64,000 nucleotides of DNA from Azotobacter beijerinckii (GTDB taxonomy: Bacteria; Pseudomonadota; Gammaproteobacteria; Pseudomonadales; Pseudomonadaceae), in NCBI RefSeq assembly GCF_900110885.1, contig NZ_FOFJ01000006.1:92738-156737 (forward strand), written 5' to 3'. The notes under the pieces were generated by a model that had not been told where the DNA came from, made no database searches, and worked only from the letters and a program-made list of their open reading frames with translations. The number at the start of each line of letters is the position of its first letter. Position 1 is the stretch's first letter. The translations under genes and the position numbers were made by a program. This document shows, one piece after another, positions 1-8,741 of the stretch.

Positions 1-36
1 GATGCCGAAGGCCAGGCTGAACAGGGTAGTGGACAT
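1..36 (-). CDS. dapD: dapD 5' end, tetrahydrodipicolinate N-succinyltransferase (partial)
   Basis: Only the first 12 codons are in the window, reading M-S-T-T-L-F-S-L-A-F-G-I. This matches the N-terminus I remember for pseudomonad DapD, which transfers succinyl groups in the lysine/diaminopimelate pathway. Its position beside the ArsC-like gene, with dapC further along, agrees with the P. aeruginosa order. Twelve residues are little evidence, so the call leans on synteny. Confidence 0.6.
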   Translation of the reverse strand, partial: MSTTLFSLAFGI

Positions 37-75
37 GGGGGCGTTCCTTGTTGCTGATTCGTGAGGGCGCGGGCT

Positions 76-432
76 TCAGGCCAGCGCGGCGGAGTAGAGG
101 TCCGGCTTGAAGCCGACCAGGGTGCGCTCGCCGAGATCGAGCACCGGGCGTTTGATCATCGAGGGCGCGGCGAGCATCAGCTCGATGGCCTTGGCCTGAT
201 CAAGATCGGCCTTCTGTGTGTCATCCAGTTTGCGGAAGGTGGTCCCGGCACGATTGAGCACGACCTGCCAGCCGTGCTCGGCACACCATTTCTCCAGATG
301 GGCGCGGTCGATGCCGGCGCTCTTGTAGTCGTGGAAGCGGTAGGTCACACCCTGCTCGTCGAGCCAGGCGCGGGCCTTCTTCATGGTGTCGCAGGCCTTG
401 ATGCCGTAGAGGACCGGGGTTCCGTCTGTCAT
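76..432 (-). CDS. ArsC/Spx-family thioredoxin-fold reductase (YffB type)
   Basis: A 118-residue protein of the ArsC/Spx family. The N-terminus has the beta strand and helix around G-I-K-A-C-D-T-M-K-K-A, with a single Cys (about residue 14) at the position of the family's reactive thiol. The conserved IKRPVLD stretch lies in the last third, as in YffB. Family members are small cytosolic thiol oxidoreductases; the physiological substrate of the YffB branch is unclear, so arsenate reduction should not be assumed. It is transcribed away from the SMC operon and toward dapD. The length is normal. The ATG has only a weak ribosome site, and an in-frame upstream extension is unlikely. Confidence 0.85.
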   Translation of the reverse strand: MTDGTPVLYGIKACDTMKKARAWLDEQGVTYRFHDYKSAGIDRAHLEKWCAEHGWQVVLNRAGTTFRKLDDTQKADLDQAKAIELMLAAPSMIKRPVLDLGERTLVGFKPDLYSAALA

Positions 433-628
433 CTGGAGATCGTGTCGTCGGGAAAGAGGGCGGGAATTATGCCACGTCGAGTCCGCGCCGGCCGCAGATT
501 GAAAGTGAACGCGAAGAAGCCGGCCGGGGGAAAAGACCCGGCCCCTTCGCAAATCCCGTTCAGACGCTACACTTCGTCCCCCCCTTTCGGTTCGCGACCG
601 CACTCCACCGTTTCCCTGAAGGACCCGC

Positions 629-3600
629 ATGCCCAGCCTGAACCGCATCCTCCTGATCAATACCCACCTCCAGGGCGTGGTGGAACTGGTCGTCGACGAC
701 CACACCAACATCTGCGGCACCAACGCCTCCGGCAAGACCACCCTACAGCGGCTGGTGCCGGTGTTCTACGGCGAGTACCCGAGCCGCGTGGTGCCGGCCA
801 CCCGCGACAGCTTCGAGCGCTGGTACCTGCCCACCGAGCAGAGCTTCATCGTCTACGAATACCAGCGCATGGACGGCCAGCTGTGCCAGAGCATTCTCGC
901 CGCCAGCAGCGACGGCCGCGGCGTCGACTACCGGGTGGCGCACAAGGGCTTCGAGCTGGACGACTACATCAGGAGCCGCCAAGGCGACAGCATCGTCTGC
1001 CGCAGCATGAGCGAGCTGGGCCGCCACTTCCGCCAGAGCGGGGTGGCGGTCAGCAACCAGCTGAACACCCGCCAGTACCGCGCCATCATCCAGAACGACC
1101 GCAGCCTGCTGGCCGCCGACAGCCAGCGCAGCGAGCTGCGCCAACTGGCCCGGCAGTTCTCCCTGTGCGCCGGCGAGCACAGCCTGCGCCACATCGAAAA
1201 GCTGGTGCGCGCCGTGCACTCGCGCGAAGGCAAGATGGAGACCGTCAAGTCGATGGTCGCAGCGATCCTCGAGGAGGACGGCGTGGCGCCGCCGACCACC
1301 GGCCTCAGCCCGCAGAAGGTCGAGGACTGGATCCGCGACAGCCAACTGATCCAGGGCTTCGCCGCGCTGCGCCCGGAGTTCGCCCGCCTGGAGCACGACT
1401 TCGAGGAGCTGCAGGGCTGCGAGACGCGCCTGTCCGGCCTGCTGCAGGCCTTCCAGACCGATCAGCCGCTGCTGTTCGCCCGCCAGGAGCAGTTGCGCCT
1501 GAGCCTCGAGCAGACCGGCTTCGAGCTCAAGCTGCTGGAGGACAACTGGAAGGACGAGCGCGACGCCCTGAGCCTCGAACTGTCCCAGGTGCAGGGGCGC
1601 ATCGAGAGCGCGGAAACCCAGCTCGAGCACATCGAGGAGCAGTACCAGGGCTACCTGGAGGCCGACATCGACCAGGCCAAGGCCGATCTGGAGAAACTCG
1701 ACGGCTGGCGGCTGGAGCTGGACAACCACAAGGAGCGCCTGCGCCTGCTCACTGAGCAGCACGCCGACGTGCAGAACGCCTACCTTGAGCGCAAGCAGAT
1801 CATCCAGGAGCGCCAGCAGGAAGCCCTCGACCGCCTGCACGAGCAGGAAGGCCGGGTGCGCGACGAACTGGCCGAGCGCAACCAGCAGAAGCACGACGCC
1901 CTGGCCCAACTCGACCGCTCCTTCGCCAATCGCCGCCAGGAAGCGGAAAGCGCCAGCCGCGAGCGCCGCCATGCCCTCGAACTGGAGCGCAAGGGGCTGG
2001 AGCAGCTGATTGACAGCTTCGCCTACAGCGAGGAGGAGGCGCTCAGCCTGGAGATCTTCGATCGCCGCCTGGAGGAGGCGGATGAGCAGCGCGACGCCGC
2101 CGCCCAGCAGCTGGAGGATCTGTCCCGGCAGGAACGCCTGCTGCTGCGCCAGCGCGAGGAGGCTGCCCAGCAGCTCGCCCAGGCCAGCCGCCGGGTCGCC
2201 GAACGCCAGCGCGAGCTGGACGCCGTCGAGCGCCTGCTCTACCCCGGCCAGCACAGCCTGCTGGAATTCCTGCGCCGCGAGCAGCCGGGCTGGGAGCAAA
2301 GCCTCGGCAAGGTCATCGAGCCGAGCCTGCTGCAGCGCAGCGATCTCAAGCCGACGCTGAGCGAAGCGCCAGCCGACAGCCTGTATGGCGTGCAGCTCGA
2401 CCTCGCCGCGCTGGCCACCCCGGAGCACGCCGCCGGCGAGGCCGAGCTGCGCCACCGCGTGCAGCTGGCCAGCGACAACCTGCAGGATGCCCGCAACCAG
2501 CAGGAGCAGGTGGAGAGCCAGTTGGGCGAGCACAGCGCCGTGCTGGAGGAGCTGAACACCCGCCTGGTGGTGGCGCGCACCGCCCTGCTGACCTGCAAGG
2601 ACAACCGCCAGCGCCTCAAGGAAGAGCGCGTCGCGCTCAAGGAACGCCTCGACGCCGCGCTCGCCGAGCGCCGCCAGGCCGCGCGCAAGCAGCTCGCCGG
2701 CCTCGATGCCGCCCTCGCCCAGCTCAAGCTGGAGCACGCGAGCCTCTTGGAGGAGCTGGACAGCCAGCACCGCGAGGCGCGCCTGGACACCAGCGCGCAC
2801 TGGCAGCAGGTGATCGGCGATCTGGAGCAGCGCCTGACCCAGCTGCGCGGCCAGGTGGAGGAACAGCGCGCCCAGGGCAAGGCCGAGCTGGCCGCCTGCG
2901 AGCAGTGGTACCGCAACGAGCTGAAGTCGCGCGGCGTCGACGAGGCGCAACTGATCCAGCTGAAGAGCGGCATCCGCGAGCGCGAGCAGCGCATCCGCGA
3001 CACCGAGGCGCGCCGCGCCGAGGTGCACCGCTACGAGGAGTGGTACGCGGTCACCTGGCTCAAGCGCAAGCCGCAGCTGCAGGAGGATCTGGTGGAGCGC
3101 AAGCGCGAGGCCACCGACCTCAAGCTGCGTCTGGATACCGCGACCCAGACCTTCAGGACCACCCGCGAAGGCCTCGAGCAGCAGCGTCGTCAGGCCCTGC
3201 AGGCCCAGGGCCAGGTCGGCGACCAGCTGGACGGCCTCAAGACCCTGATCAAGCGCCTGGGCGAACTCAAGCTGCCGCGCGACGGCCAGACGCCCGCCGG
3301 CGAGCTGGACGAACGCCTGCGCCTCGGCCAGGAGCTGTTGCAGGGCCGCGAGAACCTGCTCGGTGCCATCCGCCAGCACGTCGAGCGCTTCGACAGCCTG
3401 ATCGCCGGCAAGTCTGGCTCCAGCCTGACCGAGACCTGGGAACGCAGCCGCGAGGAGTGCACCCTGGCCAGCGAGCGCGGTGTGCCGAGCCTCGACTACC
3501 GCCGCCTGGTGCCGGCGCTGGCCCAACTGCTCAACGAGTTGGTGCCGCAGAGCATCACCGCGCTGCGCGAGCAGGGGCGCATCTTCGGCAAGGATCTGTT

Positions 3601-4303
3601 CGACTACTTCGCGGTGCTGGCCGACATCGACCGGCGCATCGCCAGCCAGAGCGCCCGCATCACCCGCGAGGTCGGCGAGGAGCTGTTCCTCGACGGCGTG
3701 TCCAACTCGGCGGTGACCATCCGCTCGCGGATCACCGAACTGGAGTTCTGGCCGGAGCTGCGCGCCTTCGTGGCCGCCTACCGGGAATGGGAGGACAGCG
3801 GCTTCGCCGAACTGCCCGGCGAGGACTACACCGGCAGCATGCGCCGCGCCCTCGAGGTGCTCGGCCGCTCGGCGCTGACCAGCGGCATCGCCGGCCTGCT
3901 GGAGATCGAGCTGCGCCTGCGCGAGGGCAACAGCGATCTGGTGATCCGCACCGACCGCCAGCTCAACGAGTCGTCCAGCCATGGCATGGCCTACCTGATC
4001 CTCTGCAAGTTCCTGCTGGCCTTCACCCGCCTGCTGCGTGGCCCGTCGCCGGCCACCATCCACTGGCCGATCGACGAGCTGGGCACCCTGCACCACAGCA
4101 ACGTGAAGAAGATCTTCGACGCCTGCGCCAGCAACGCCATCCGCATCCTCGGCGCCTTCCCCAACCCGGATTCCGAGGTGCTGGCGCTGTTCAAGAACCG
4201 CTACATCGTCAACAAGCAGACCCGCCGGCTGCAGGTGGTCAAGCCCCGCCTGGACGTGATCGGTGAGCGTCTGAAAGCCCGCCTGAGCGAGGAGAGCGTC
4301 TGA
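629..4303 (+). CDS. SMC-like ATPase of a Wadjet/MksB-type condensin (JetC-like)
   Basis: A 1224-residue protein with SMC layout. Walker A is at residues 30-37 (GTNASGKT), a long Glu/Gln/Arg-rich coiled coil runs from about 280 to 900, and an ABC signature-like SSSHG is near 1115. Walker B has the acidic pair D1149-E1150 in WPIDELG. It would bind ATP between head domains and drive DNA loop extrusion or entrapment. The start is an ATG with GAAGGA six bases upstream. The stop overlaps the next start (TGATG). The three following genes are a KITE-like, a kleisin-like and a Toprim protein, which is the Wadjet/MksBEFG set. The overall look recalls the DUF3584 family, but I cannot confirm that assignment. 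Confidence 0.8.
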   Translation: MPSLNRILLINTHLQGVVELVVDDHTNICGTNASGKTTLQRLVPVFYGEYPSRVVPATRDSFERWYLPTEQSFIVYEYQRMDGQLCQSILAASSDGRGVDYRVAHKGFELDDYIRSRQGDSIVCRSMSELGRHFRQSGVAVSNQLNTRQYRAIIQNDRSLLAADSQRSELRQLARQFSLCAGEHSLRHIEKLVRAVHSREGKMETVKSMVAAILEEDGVAPPTTGLSPQKVEDWIRDSQLIQGFAALRPEFARLEHDFEELQGCETRLSGLLQAFQTDQPLLFARQEQLRLSLEQTGFELKLLEDNWKDERDALSLELSQVQGRIESAETQLEHIEEQYQGYLEADIDQAKADLEKLDGWRLELDNHKERLRLLTEQHADVQNAYLERKQIIQERQQEALDRLHEQEGRVRDELAERNQQKHDALAQLDRSFANRRQEAESASRERRHALELERKGLEQLIDSFAYSEEEALSLEIFDRRLEEADEQRDAAAQQLEDLSRQERLLLRQREEAAQQLAQASRRVAERQRELDAVERLLYPGQHSLLEFLRREQPGWEQSLGKVIEPSLLQRSDLKPTLSEAPADSLYGVQLDLAALATPEHAAGEAELRHRVQLASDNLQDARNQQEQVESQLGEHSAVLEELNTRLVVARTALLTCKDNRQRLKEERVALKERLDAALAERRQAARKQLAGLDAALAQLKLEHASLLEELDSQHREARLDTSAHWQQVIGDLEQRLTQLRGQVEEQRAQGKAELAACEQWYRNELKSRGVDEAQLIQLKSGIREREQRIRDTEARRAEVHRYEEWYAVTWLKRKPQLQEDLVERKREATDLKLRLDTATQTFRTTREGLEQQRRQALQAQGQVGDQLDGLKTLIKRLGELKLPRDGQTPAGELDERLRLGQELLQGRENLLGAIRQHVERFDSLIAGKSGSSLTETWERSREECTLASERGVPSLDYRRLVPALAQLLNELVPQSITALREQGRIFGKDLFDYFAVLADIDRRIASQSARITREVGEELFLDGVSNSAVTIRSRITELEFWPELRAFVAAYREWEDSGFAELPGEDYTGSMRRALEVLGRSALTSGIAGLLEIELRLREGNSDLVIRTDRQLNESSSHGMAYLILCKFLLAFTRLLRGPSPATIHWPIDELGTLHHSNVKKIFDACASNAIRILGAFPNPDSEVLALFKNRYIVNKQTRRLQVVKPRLDVIGERLKARLSEESV

Positions 4304-4944
4304 TGCTGTCGAACAAGGGCAAAGTCATCGAGCGCCTGCTGCAGGGCGCCTTCATCTGCCGCACCAGCGATGAGGAAGCCTGGCGCTTCCTGAAGAATCC
4401 GGCCAACCGCGAGCAGGTCGACGACTACCTGGCCACCCTCAACCGCAGCGTGGCCACGGTTGGCGGCGGCGCCGAGGCCGAGGTGTTCTACTGCGCCTAT
4501 CGCCAGCTCGGCGAGAGCGAGCGGCGCGTGGTCGGCCAGCAGTTCCGCGACGTGTGCAACGGCCTCACCCCGCTGGTCGAGTGGCTGCTGCTGGTCCAGG
4601 AGGCTGGTGCCCAGGACGCGCCGCTCACCGAGGGCAGCCCGATCCGTCTCAACGAGCTGCTGAGCATCGTCGAGGACACCCCGGCGTTCCGCGAGCAGCT
4701 GGCGCGCATCAGCCGCTACCGACTGTTCGGCTCCACCAGCTCGAGCGTGGACGCGCAGATCAAGCAGGTGTTCAAGAAGCTCTGCGAACTCGGCTACCTG
4801 CTGCGACCCAACCCGGAGAAGCAGATCTACCTCGGCACCGGCAAGCTGGACTACCTCTATGAGGTGATACGCTTCATCGACGAGGCCGAGGGCCTGGCGC
4901 TCGAGGAACGCGCCGAGCTCGCCAGCCAGGGGAGCCTGCTGTGA
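4303..4944 (+). CDS. MksE/JetB-like KITE subunit
   Basis: A 213-residue protein that is soluble and rich in helices, with a C-terminal winged-helix-like section around residues 150-195 (QVFKKLCELGYLL, then IYLGTGKLDYLYEVI). Size and position between an SMC ATPase and a kleisin-like gene fit an MksE/JetB subunit, a KITE dimer that binds the kleisin middle region. The ATG overlaps the ATPase stop and the stop overlaps the next GTG, so translation is probably coupled along the operon. The assignment rests on context and general resemblance to MksE annotations in pseudomonads; no catalytic motif is expected. Confidence 0.65.
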   Translation: MLSNKGKVIERLLQGAFICRTSDEEAWRFLKNPANREQVDDYLATLNRSVATVGGGAEAEVFYCAYRQLGESERRVVGQQFRDVCNGLTPLVEWLLLVQEAGAQDAPLTEGSPIRLNELLSIVEDTPAFREQLARISRYRLFGSTSSSVDAQIKQVFKKLCELGYLLRPNPEKQIYLGTGKLDYLYEVIRFIDEAEGLALEERAELASQGSLL

Positions 4945-6158
4945 GCGGCAACCTGCACCAGGCCGGAGTGCGCTTCCTGCGCCAGCTGGGCCGCCACGCC
5001 GAGCCGATCATGGACGCCTACCTGTCCGGCTCGGTGCCGGACCAGGCGCTGGAGCCGGCGGTCGAGGAGCGCCTGGTCAAGGACGGCATCCTCTACCGGC
5101 CCGAGCCCGGCGCCGACCTGCACCTGCGCCGGGCGGTGCGCGCGCTACTGGAGGAGGCCCTGCGCGACGACCGCAACCGGCAGATCGACGCCAACACCGG
5201 CTCCGCCCTGGCCACCGTCAAGACCCTCGCCGCCCATTACAAGGAGGCCCGCCACCAGGGCGACTACGCCGCGGCGGACGCCTACCTGGTGGACCTCAAG
5301 GAGCACGTCTACAGCTTCAGCGAGGGTCTCGGCCACAGCGTCCGCGTGCTGTGGAGCCGGATCAACAACGAGTTCGGCTACGTCGGCAGCCTCGCCGCCA
5401 AGATCCGCGAGAACGAGCTGGCCCAGTCCCAGGTCAGCGAGTTGCTCGCCGGCCTCGAGCTGATCGACTTCAGTGAGCTGGCGGAAACCGCTGGCGAGCT
5501 GCGCGAGCTGCGCCGCCTGCTGGTCACCGGCCTGCAGCGCAACGTCAGCAGCTGCTGCCAGGAGCTGGGCGTGGTGCAGGGCCGCCTGCTCGAGCTGCTC
5601 GGCCGCTTCCGCAAGATCCAGGGGCGCACCCGCCTGCTGCGCGGCTGGCTGCTGCATGTCGAGCAGCAGCCCGACTATCGTCCCGGCAGCCACGCCGCGC
5701 TGCCGCAGATGCCGCAGCTGCTCAACCTCGCCGAGCCGCTGATCTCCCCGGCGGCGGTGAACATCCACGACAGCAGCCAGGAGGCCGAACTGCTCGCCCT
5801 CGCCGCGCAGATCCGCGCCCAGCGCGAGGAGCGCGCGAGCGCCCCGCTGGCCGAGGCCGGCGAGCTGGTGCTCGATGCGGTGGAAAGCTTCGAGGTGCAG
5901 CCCAGCCCGATCCAGCTTGCCGTGCAGGAGTACCTCTGCGAGGTGATCGTGAGCGGCAAGCCGGTATCGGGGCTGACCTGGTGGCACGCGCGCGCGCTGC
6001 CCTGGGACCCGGAAACCTGGCTTTACCAGGTGATCGGCGGCTACGAGGCGCTGCCCGACGAGCAGCGCGCCTGCTTCCAGCTCGACCCCGACGGCGAGGC
6101 GCATCCGGTGTTCAGCGGCAACTTCATCGTGCGGGATATCTCACTGTGGCTAGCCTGA
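4941..6158 (+). CDS. MksF/JetA-like kleisin subunit
   Basis: A 405-residue, mostly helical protein. A winged-helix-like N-terminal part is followed by helical bundles in the middle (about 60-240) and a C-terminal winged-helix-like segment. That is the layout of MksF/JetA kleisins, which bridge the SMC heads. It starts with GTG overlapping the previous stop by four bases (GTGA), and its own end overlaps the Toprim gene by 13 bases. Related proteins in databases sometimes carry an unrelated enzyme name, which I think is misannotation. The role here is inferred from the operon; nothing suggests an enzyme. Confidence 0.6.
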   Translation: MSGNLHQAGVRFLRQLGRHAEPIMDAYLSGSVPDQALEPAVEERLVKDGILYRPEPGADLHLRRAVRALLEEALRDDRNRQIDANTGSALATVKTLAAHYKEARHQGDYAAADAYLVDLKEHVYSFSEGLGHSVRVLWSRINNEFGYVGSLAAKIRENELAQSQVSELLAGLELIDFSELAETAGELRELRRLLVTGLQRNVSSCCQELGVVQGRLLELLGRFRKIQGRTRLLRGWLLHVEQQPDYRPGSHAALPQMPQLLNLAEPLISPAAVNIHDSSQEAELLALAAQIRAQREERASAPLAEAGELVLDAVESFEVQPSPIQLAVQEYLCEVIVSGKPVSGLTWWHARALPWDPETWLYQVIGGYEALPDEQRACFQLDPDGEAHPVFSGNFIVRDISLWLA

Positions 6159-6973
6159 CCCGCAGCCACCACAACGCCGTGCACCGGCTGCTGCGCGAGC
6201 GTCTGGACAGGGTGGAGCTCAACCGCACCTGGCAGCAGCTCCACGCCCACTTCGAGCTGGGCCGCCCCGCGGGCAGATGGCTGCACTTCGACGCCGAAAC
6301 GCGCCGGCTGCTGCAGCGCATGGCGCGGGATGAATGGGGCTTCGACCCGCTGGAGGGCGTGCCGGACGGCAGTCGCCGCGAAGTCGCCGCCCGTGCCGTC
6401 GACGAGAAGATCGCCCGCCGCCGCCCCGACGACGACTTCGTGCTGGTCAAGGGCACCTTGCCGGCACCGCTCCCGCCCCTCGCCCCCGGCCTCAGCCTGC
6501 GCGTGGCGCTGGAACGCCTGGACACCGCCGCCATCGTCCGGGTGGTGCTGATCGAGAACCTCGACAGGTTCGACGACTGGGAGGACTATCCGGCGCCGCC
6601 CGAACTGGCCGGCAGCCTGATCGTCTACCGCGGTCATCGCGGCCTGGCCCGGGGTGCCCGCCAGTTGCTGGAGGGACTGCCGCCCTCCACGCGGGTAATT
6701 GTCTTTCCTGACTATGATCCGGCCGGCCTGGCCATCGCCGCCGCCTTGCCACGCGCCGCTGCCCTGCTGCTGCCAGAGCTGGATGAAGCGCTGCTGGCCA
6801 CCGGCAACCGTGCCCACTTCACCCGCCAGTTCCGTCAGGCGCGTCAGTTGGAAGATGCCGATCTGGAGGACTGGCAGGACGAGTGGCAGACAATGAAACG
6901 TCATGCGGTCAGCATCAAGCAGCAGCACATGCTGGCGCTCGGCGCTGTCCTGCGGCAGGTGCCACGTCGCTGA
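6146..6973 (+). CDS. Toprim-domain MksG/JetD-like putative nuclease
   Basis: A 275-residue protein with a C-terminal Toprim fold of the topoisomerase VI/Spo11 type. A glutamate sits in VLIENLD (E137), and the DxD motif is D189-Y-D191-P-A-G. The N-terminal 110 residues are Arg-rich and probably bind DNA. In Wadjet systems the JetD/MksG subunit is the nuclease that cleaves plasmid DNA trapped by the SMC motor, and these metal-binding acidic residues are what that would need. The GTG start lies inside the kleisin gene (13-base overlap), which indicates coupled synthesis. It is the last gene of the operon. Which Wadjet type it belongs to is not settled by sequence reading alone. Confidence 0.75.
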   Translation: MASLTRSHHNAVHRLLRERLDRVELNRTWQQLHAHFELGRPAGRWLHFDAETRRLLQRMARDEWGFDPLEGVPDGSRREVAARAVDEKIARRRPDDDFVLVKGTLPAPLPPLAPGLSLRVALERLDTAAIVRVVLIENLDRFDDWEDYPAPPELAGSLIVYRGHRGLARGARQLLEGLPPSTRVIVFPDYDPAGLAIAAALPRAAALLLPELDEALLATGNRAHFTRQFRQARQLEDADLEDWQDEWQTMKRHAVSIKQQHMLALGAVLRQVPRR

Positions 6974-7064
6974 ATCGAAAAGGTTTCCACCTCGACCATC
7001 GCACGGTCTCGCCGCTTCGCTCGGGGGAGTAGACTGGTCACCCCCTGGCTTCTCCCTCTCGCCC

Positions 7065-8699
7065 ATGCAACTTCTCTACACCATCCTGATCATGCTGCTG
7101 GTCGTCGGCGGCACGCGCATCACGGCGCAGTTCATCCCGATTCCGCTGCCGCTCATCCAGATCCTCATCGGGGCCCTGCTGGCGCTGCCGGGCTTCGGTC
7201 TGCACGTGCGGCTCGATCCCGAGCTGTTCCTGCTGCTGTTCATTCCGCCGTTGCTGTTCGTCGATGGCTGGCGGATGCCCAAGGGCGAGTTCTGGCGGCT
7301 GCGCACGCCGATCCTGCTGTTGGCCTTCGGTCTGGTGCTGTTCACCGTGCTCGGCGCCGGCTGGCTGATCCATCTGCTCCTGCCGCAGATTCCCCTGGCG
7401 GCGGCCTTCGCCCTGGCGGCGGTGCTGTCGCCCACCGATGCCGTGGCGGTGTCGGCGATCGTCCACGGCCGCCTGCCGCGCACGCTGATGAACATCCTCC
7501 AGGGCGAGGCGCTGATGAACGACGCCTCCGGCCTGGTGGCCTTCAAGTTCGCCGTGGTCGCCGCACTGACCGGGGTGTTCTCTCCGGCCGAGGCCGGCCT
7601 GGAGTTCGTCCTGGTAGCCCTCGGCGGGCTGGTGGTCGGGATGGTCCTGAGTTCCGCGCTGGGGCGCTTTCGCGCCTGGATGATCGGTCTCGGCTGGGAG
7701 GAGCCGGCACCGCACGTGATGTTCATGCTGCTGCTGCCCTTCGCCGCCTATGTGGCGGCCGAACACCTGGGCGTCTCCGGGATTCTCTCGGCGGTGGCGG
7801 CGGGGATGCTGCAGAGCCGTCTCGACCTGCTGCCGCGGCAGACCACCACGCGGCTGCTCAACCGCAGCGTCTGGGCGCTGCTGGAGTTCACCTTCAACGG
7901 GCTGATCTTCCTGTTGCTCGGCCTGCAGCTGCCGGACATCGTCAAGGTTTCGGTCGGGGAGGGCGAACTGCTCTGGAGCAGCGCCGGACAAATGGCGATC
8001 TACGTGGGCCAGGTGTACCTGGCGCTGATGCTGCTGCGCTTCGTCTGGACCTGGCTCTACTGGCTGGTGTCCGGGGCGCTGCGCCGCTGGCGCGGCCTGC
8101 CGAGCGGCTTCGCCGGGCAGTCGTCGCTGCGCCTGGCCGCGCTGATCACGCTGAGCGGGGTGCGCGGCGCGGTGACCCTGGCCGGCGTGCTGTCGTTGCC
8201 GCTGCTGCTGGGCAGCGGTGCGGCCTTTCCGCAGCGCGACCTGCTGATCTTCATCGCCGCCGGGGTGATCCTGCTGTCCCTGGTGGTCGCCAGCCTGGGC
8301 CTGCCGCTGCTGCTGCGCGGCCTGCCGGCGGACAACGAGGAGGCGCGCCAGCTGGAGCTGCAGCGGCATCGGACGCGGACCGTCGAGGCGGCGATCCGCG
8401 CCCTGGAGGCGCAGAGCGATGAGCCCAGTCTGAACGCGGAGGGAATGGCGCTGGCGGCCGAGGTCAAGGCGAAGATCATGGCCGAGTACCGCCAGCAGCT
8501 GGCGCACGACGACTCCGGGGAAGCGCGGGCGCGGCTGCGCCAGATGAACGCGCTGGAACAGCGCCTGCGTCTGCAGGCGCTGCGCGCCCAGCGTCTGGAA
8601 CTGTACCGCCTGCGCCACCGCCATCAGGTCGACGACGACCTGCTCGGCGAAATCCTGCGCGAGCTGGACATCAGCGAGGCGCGGCTGTACCGCGGTTGA
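7065..8699 (+). CDS. CPA1-family Na+/H+ antiporter
   Basis: A 544-residue inner-membrane protein with about twelve hydrophobic segments in the first 420 residues, then a soluble charged C-terminal tail of about 115 residues. The S-P-T-D-A-V-A-V stretch and the GEALMNDASG motif carry the membrane-embedded Asp residues used for cation/proton exchange in the NhaP/CPA1 family. It would exchange cytoplasmic Na+ (or K+) for protons. The start is the ATG at the first hydrophobic helix; a longer upstream frame overlaps the Toprim gene and is not credible. It faces dapC convergently. Confidence 0.85.
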   Translation: MQLLYTILIMLLVVGGTRITAQFIPIPLPLIQILIGALLALPGFGLHVRLDPELFLLLFIPPLLFVDGWRMPKGEFWRLRTPILLLAFGLVLFTVLGAGWLIHLLLPQIPLAAAFALAAVLSPTDAVAVSAIVHGRLPRTLMNILQGEALMNDASGLVAFKFAVVAALTGVFSPAEAGLEFVLVALGGLVVGMVLSSALGRFRAWMIGLGWEEPAPHVMFMLLLPFAAYVAAEHLGVSGILSAVAAGMLQSRLDLLPRQTTTRLLNRSVWALLEFTFNGLIFLLLGLQLPDIVKVSVGEGELLWSSAGQMAIYVGQVYLALMLLRFVWTWLYWLVSGALRRWRGLPSGFAGQSSLRLAALITLSGVRGAVTLAGVLSLPLLLGSGAAFPQRDLLIFIAAGVILLSLVVASLGLPLLLRGLPADNEEARQLELQRHRTRTVEAAIRALEAQSDEPSLNAEGMALAAEVKAKIMAEYRQQLAHDDSGEARARLRQMNALEQRLRLQALRAQRLELYRLRHRHQVDDDLLGEILRELDISEARLYRG

Positions 8700-8741
8700 G
8701 GGGCGGGGCGGAGCGCTGTGCGGTCCGCCCGCGAGGGCGGT

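Noticed and set aside
61..1755. A 564-codon plus-strand frame spanning the ArsC-like gene and the start of the SMC gene
   Set aside because: It crosses two well-supported genes in another frame and has an Arg/Pro-rich shadow composition.
743..4096. A 1117-codon minus-strand open frame opposite the SMC gene, and similar long antisense frames opposite glnD, dnaE, pyrG, enolase and the kleisin gene
   Set aside because: They are products of high GC and biased third positions: Leu/Ala/Gln-rich low-complexity translations with no domains and no ribosome sites, lying fully inside clearly recognisable genes.
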